From Phycisphaerae bacterium (GTDB lineage Bacteria; Planctomycetota; Phycisphaerae; Phycisphaerales; UBA1924): 64,000 nucleotides of DNA. Below, one piece after another: positions 61,049 through 64,000 of this stretch (position 1 is its first letter; every line of letters starts with the position of its first letter). The notes beneath the pieces are model-generated. The model searched no databases. It worked only from the letters and a program-made list of their open reading frames with translations, and was not told the DNA's origin. The stretch spans positions 1 through 64,000 of the forward strand of contig JAUIHS010000006.1 in the NCBI GenBank assembly GCA_030432255.1, read 5' to 3'. The translations under genes were made by a program, and so were the position numbers.

Positions 61049-61993
61049 ATGCGCTCTCAGTCCGCCCGCACGATGCTGCTCTTCTGTTCCGTGCCCCTGA
61101 TCGGCCTTGCCACGCCGCGTCCCGTCGCGGCGGCCCAGTCCTACCTCGTGACCTCGAACACTGGCGCGATCCGGGAGTACGACCTTTCGGGCCAGTATCT
61201 CCGCGACGTGATCGGCCCCAACGCCGCCCTGGGTGCTCCCCAGCATCTCGTGCTGCACAACGGCAATGTCATCACCTGTGGCTACTTCAACAGCCGCATT
61301 TCCACGGTCAACCTGCAGACCGGCGCGGTCACCTCCCAATGGACCGTACCGGGAGGCGCTCAGCCTGCGTTCATGCGCCTCAGCCCGGACGACTCCGAAC
61401 TCTGGGTCTCCTTCCTCAACTCCAATCGCGTCCTCCGCCTCAACCCCGACTCGGGCGATGTCCTCGGCGATCTCTTCCGGCCGGGACTCATCGCAGCACC
61501 TCACGGCATCGACGTATTGCCGGATGGTTCATACCTCGTCACTTCGGGTGATGACAGCATCTATCGTGTGACCAGCGCCAACTCGGCGACCGCGGTCGCC
61601 TCGATTCCGACAGGCGATGGTCGTCCCACCAACACCGAACTGCTCGACGATGGTGATACCGTGGTGGTCACCACTTTCACCAACAACACCAGTCGAACGC
61701 TCCAGTCATTCAGCCTCTCCACGGGACAGGTGCATGGCGCGTTCAGTGAGCATGCCGGCCGACAGGCTGACGGGCTGATTCGCGGCCATGACGACCATCT
61801 GTATGCCGTCTACTACGGCTCCAATTCCATCGGTCGCTACGACACTGATGGGACCTTCGAAGAGTGGTTCGTGCCGACGGGTTCCGGACTCGTACAACCC
61901 AATGCAATCCTGCTCATCCCTGCCCCCTCAACCGCCGTCCTCGCGCTCGCTCCCGGACTGGTATTCTTCCGACGCGCCCGCAGCAGCGACTGA
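61049..61993 (+). CDS. Secreted beta-propeller protein with PEP-CTERM-like tail
   Basis: A 314-residue exported protein: signal peptide (TMLLFCSVPLIGLATPRPVA, then AAQ), a body of repeated blades (AIREYDLSGQYLRD, RVLRLNPDSGDVLGDLF, SIGRYDTDGTFEEWF) typical of NHL/SMP-30-type propellers, and a C-terminal tail PAPSTAVLALAPGLVFFRRA ending in basic residues, like PEP-CTERM tails. The start at 61049 has AAGGA seven bases upstream; an ATG at 61043 is too close to it. Function unknown. It overlaps the convergent regulator gene by 66 bases. Confidence 0.78.
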   Translation: MRSQSARTMLLFCSVPLIGLATPRPVAAAQSYLVTSNTGAIREYDLSGQYLRDVIGPNAALGAPQHLVLHNGNVITCGYFNSRISTVNLQTGAVTSQWTVPGGAQPAFMRLSPDDSELWVSFLNSNRVLRLNPDSGDVLGDLFRPGLIAAPHGIDVLPDGSYLVTSGDDSIYRVTSANSATAVASIPTGDGRPTNTELLDDGDTVVVTTFTNNTSRTLQSFSLSTGQVHGAFSEHAGRQADGLIRGHDDHLYAVYYGSNSIGRYDTDGTFEEWFVPTGSGLVQPNAILLIPAPSTAVLALAPGLVFFRRARSSD

Positions 61994-62569
61994 CACATCC
62001 CAGGGCGCAAACGTCAGCAGCACCATGTACGGCAGCATGTCCTCGCTGTGGGCAGGTGAACGGTCTTTGTTGAAACGACGGATGACGTCCTGAAGATCTG
62101 CGTTCAGTTGCCGACGTTCGTCGGGTGTCAGCCACATCATCTGTGTCATCCGGCCCGCGACGCGATCCGCACCGGATGCCTGCTGTGATGTGTCCAGCAC
62201 GACGCGCCCGTAAGCGCGGTCCATCATGCGCAGATCGATCGATGCGAGTTCTGCCAGCGACCGCCGCTCCCCGAGCGTCAGGTCACGATCCGGTGGCGTG
62301 AAGTAGCCCCGGGCCGCCGAGTAAAGCACTTCGCGATCGCGTCCATCGCCCCGGTGACCAGAGCGTTTCGCAAGCCCCGATGACTCGAGAATCGACATGT
62401 GTCGGTAGAGCGCCTGCGGAGAACGCCCCACTGCCGCCGCGAGATCCTTGATCGAGGCCTCGCCCCTGACCATGAGGACAGCCAGCATGGCACGTCGGAC
62501 GAGAGACCGCGTGGCGCGCAACTGCGCCCCCGTCAGGTCCAGTGTGCGTGGCTCCTGCGACTCACTCAT
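61928..62569 (-). CDS. Winged-helix transcriptional regulator (ArsR/MarR-like)
   Basis: A 213-residue protein. Residues 20-90 form a winged helix: RRAMLAVLMVRGEASIKDLA, AVGRSPQALYRHMSILESSG, LAKRSGHRG. The C-terminal 120 residues are helical and unassigned. It is the last gene of a three-gene minus operon: its ATG overlaps the stop of the dihydroorotate-dehydrogenase-like gene by eight bases (ATGAGTGA). It may regulate that operon. The 3' end overlaps the convergent propeller gene by 66 bases. Confidence 0.8.
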   Translation of the reverse strand: MSESQEPRTLDLTGAQLRATRSLVRRAMLAVLMVRGEASIKDLAAAVGRSPQALYRHMSILESSGLAKRSGHRGDGRDREVLYSAARGYFTPPDRDLTLGERRSLAELASIDLRMMDRAYGRVVLDTSQQASGADRVAGRMTQMMWLTPDERRQLNADLQDVIRRFNKDRSPAHSEDMLPYMVLLTFAPWDVSVAAAGASEEYQSGSEREDGG

Positions 62570-63347
62570 CCGAGTCGTCCAGCCTCGCGGCCGCGTGTTG
62601 TGCGAGCCGTCGGAGTGCAGCGTCAGAAACCAGGTACCACGGGTTGAACGCCTTGGTTCCGATCGCGACATGTCGCACTCCGAGGTGCGCGTAGTCGTCG
62701 ATATCCGTGTTCGTCGTGATCCCCCCGCCGCCGATGACGGTGTACTGCGGCCATGCATCAGCGACATGTTCCCGGATTTCTCCGATGCACTGCATCGCGA
62801 CGGGTTTCAAGGGCTTCCCGCTCACACCACCCGCAGGAACGGGGAGCGTGTTGCAGCAATGGAACCAGCGTATTCCTGCCGCTGACGCCTCCCTGAAAAT
62901 CCTCATGAAGTTCACCGGGGGGAGTTTCACGATAACGCGCGTCTTTTGCCCGGCGGCCGATACGGCGTGATCAAAGAGGCCTGCCGGCCACGTCACGTGA
63001 CCGACATTCGGACAACTGATATTGAGTTCGATCGCCATGGGGTCCAGCGGTCCGAGACGTGCCAGCAGCATGTCCCAATCCTCATCCACGAAGCCGTGAA
63101 TGGAGACGATCTTGTCTGAGACCTCGGTCTTTCCGGACTCCACCCGCCCGACCAGCCAGTCGATCCCGGGATTCCGCAGCCCGATCCTGTTCACCCAGGC
63201 CCCGATGCGCGGGTACCACCGCACCGTCCGAATCACTCGGCGAACTCGACCGCCCCGGCGGGCCAACGTGAACGTCCCCAGCGTGGGCGTCGCGCCCTGC
63301 GGCTGGATGTAGTTCCCGAACGGCGCAGAGATGATCAAGGGCTTCAC
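62562..63347 (-). CDS. Dihydroorotate-dehydrogenase-like FMN protein
   Basis: A 261-residue TIM-barrel protein of the class 1 dihydroorotate dehydrogenase family. ELNISCPNVGH carries the Asn and the catalytic Cys. VIVKLPPV supplies the Lys near FMN, and VIGGGGITTNTDI and AIGTKAF bind the FMN phosphate. It is shorter than PyrD (about 300) and its N-terminal half is divergent, so the substrate may differ from dihydroorotate. The start is GTG at 63347, four bases after the stop of the upstream TSCPD gene. Related enzymes also act on other pyrimidines. Confidence 0.75.
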   Translation of the reverse strand: MKPLIISAPFGNYIQPQGATPTLGTFTLARRGGRVRRVIRTVRWYPRIGAWVNRIGLRNPGIDWLVGRVESGKTEVSDKIVSIHGFVDEDWDMLLARLGPLDPMAIELNISCPNVGHVTWPAGLFDHAVSAAGQKTRVIVKLPPVNFMRIFREASAAGIRWFHCCNTLPVPAGGVSGKPLKPVAMQCIGEIREHVADAWPQYTVIGGGGITTNTDIDDYAHLGVRHVAIGTKAFNPWYLVSDAALRRLAQHAAARLDDSDE

Positions 63348-63351
63348 AGGG

Positions 63352-63714
63352 TCAGCAGAACTCCGATTCGAGGAAGCGGGCGACGTAATCGACGACGCTG
63401 GAGGCATGCGGAATCTGTGGATTGTTCGTCGGCCCCATGGGCTCAAATCGCATGCCCTTGAAGCGACTCACCGCATCCTCGACGGTCAGACCATACTGAA
63501 GGGCGATACTGAACGCCCGGCAGAACGCCTGGACCATGCCGCTGATCGTCGAACCCTCCTTGGCCATCTTGATGAAGATCTCACCCGGCGTCCCGTCCGG
63601 GTACAACCCGATCGTCAGGTACCCTTCGTGGTTCGAAACACAGAACTTGTGTGTCAGGGATTCGCGGGTGGGTTCGAGTGATTGGCGGATGCGTTCCTGC
63701 GTCATTGACCTCAT
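63352..63714 (-). CDS. Stand-alone TSCPD domain, like the C-terminus of B12-dependent ribonucleotide reductase
   Basis: A 120-residue soluble protein. TRESLTHKFCVSNHEGYLTI, GLYPDGTPGEIFIKMAKEGS, ALQYGLTVEDAVSRFKGMRF, EPMGPTNNPQI and SVVDYVARFL align by eye with the end of NrdJ-type adenosylcobalamin-dependent ribonucleotide reductases (pattern THKF...GHEGY...GLY.DG.PGE.FI.MAKEGS... RFEP.G.T.NP.I...S.VDY). Here it is a free protein, not fused to a catalytic domain. It may complement a split reductase or act as a regulator. A GAGGAG precedes the ATG. It is the first gene of the operon. Confidence 0.82.
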   Translation of the reverse strand: MRSMTQERIRQSLEPTRESLTHKFCVSNHEGYLTIGLYPDGTPGEIFIKMAKEGSTISGMVQAFCRAFSIALQYGLTVEDAVSRFKGMRFEPMGPTNNPQIPHASSVVDYVARFLESEFC

Positions 63715-63836
63715 CGTATCGCGGCTCCTCGGCGACGAACTTCATCAGGCCTGAACATCCTTGCTCGGCCCGGATCAGTCATCTTATCGGTCCCCGAATC
63801 GCCTCGCATCGAGAAAAGAGTCGACCCCGGCCGGGA

Positions 63837-64000
63837 TCAGAACAACAGCCAGTATCGAACCCCCGCCCCAAATGCCATCAGTGCCAGAAACACCGCGAGC
63901 AGGCCGGAGACAACCCGCCCGAACCCGTCCCGGGGGCCGTTGCCCACCCAGGCAATTGCCGGAGCAAGAAGCCCGATCAGGATGGCCTCCGTCGCGGCAC
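63837..64000 (-). CDS. Membrane protein, C-terminal end only (cut by window edge)
   Basis: The minus strand is open from the window edge to a TGA at 63837-63839. The 54 visible codons encode two hydrophobic stretches: AILIGLLAPAIAWVGN, then VVSGLLAVFLALMAFG, ending GVRYWLLF. The start and most of the protein lie beyond 64000. No family can be given. The 122 bases to the TSCPD gene start show no further gene. Confidence 0.5.
   Translation of the reverse strand, partial: AATEAILIGLLAPAIAWVGNGPRDGFGRVVSGLLAVFLALMAFGAGVRYWLLF

Overview
The window looks like a chromosomal segment of a planctomycete, most probably class Phycisphaerae. The DNA is GC-rich and gene-dense. Several secreted proteins end in Phycisphaerae-style dockerin-like repeats (DINGDGAVNFADLNDLL type) or in PEP-CTERM-like tails. 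There are two compact ECF-sigma modules, one with a TPR Ser/Thr kinase and one with a DUF6768-like membrane protein. LptD and lipoproteins indicate a diderm envelope. No rRNA, tRNA, transposase, prophage or CRISPR array was seen. Most genes are ordinary single-copy chromosomal genes, many overlapping by 4 or 8 bases.

Layout. 1-8.2 kb: trpS (cut by the window edge), HtpX protease, a GT-C-type membrane glycosyltransferase overlapping a flippase-like UPF0104 protein, a secreted protein, glutamine-dependent NAD synthetase, and a PEP-CTERM protein. 8.4-18.6 kb: a MEMO-family protein, a CusF-like lipoprotein, a very small 28-codon gene with a perfect Shine-Dalgarno and its own terminator, family-4 uracil-DNA glycosylase, a LuxR-type regulator, PPi-type phosphofructokinase, a large membrane protein and an ECF sigma/DUF6768 pair. 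18.8-25.6 kb: an MDR dehydrogenase, FabI, an amidohydrolase, a nitrilase, an 870-base gap that holds a candidate small-RNA gene (promoter, hairpins, terminator), a dockerin-tailed protein and a CheY-like receiver.

25.6-36.0 kb is the most distinctive region: eight minus-strand genes packed end to end (VWA membrane protein, secreted repeat protein, ExbB/TolQ, ExbD, ExbD, a 904-residue TPR-like periplasmic protein, a 975-residue membrane protein with a degenerate J-like N-terminus, and a secreted protein with two CxxC pairs). They look like one proton-motive-force-driven envelope machine.

36-46 kb: UMP kinase, the ECF sigma/TPR-kinase pair, a secreted dockerin-tailed protein, then an Lrp regulator divergent from HPPD and homogentisate dioxygenase (tyrosine catabolism) with an Lrp-like box and a good promoter between them. 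46-64 kb: a TPR lipoprotein, CDP-alcohol phosphatidyltransferase, AMP nucleosidase divergent from LptD, ribosomal protein L21 without L27, a PP-loop-like protein, an S41/PDZ protease, a pteridine-reductase-like SDR with a BAAT-type thioesterase lipoprotein, two secreted proteins (beta-helix, PEP-CTERM-like propeller), and a minus-strand operon of a stand-alone NrdJ-type TSCPD domain, a dihydroorotate-dehydrogenase-like enzyme and a winged-helix regulator. Coordinates of starts were chosen by Shine-Dalgarno, overlap with the upstream gene, and position of the first conserved motif; many starts lack a clear Shine-Dalgarno, as is common in this phylum.
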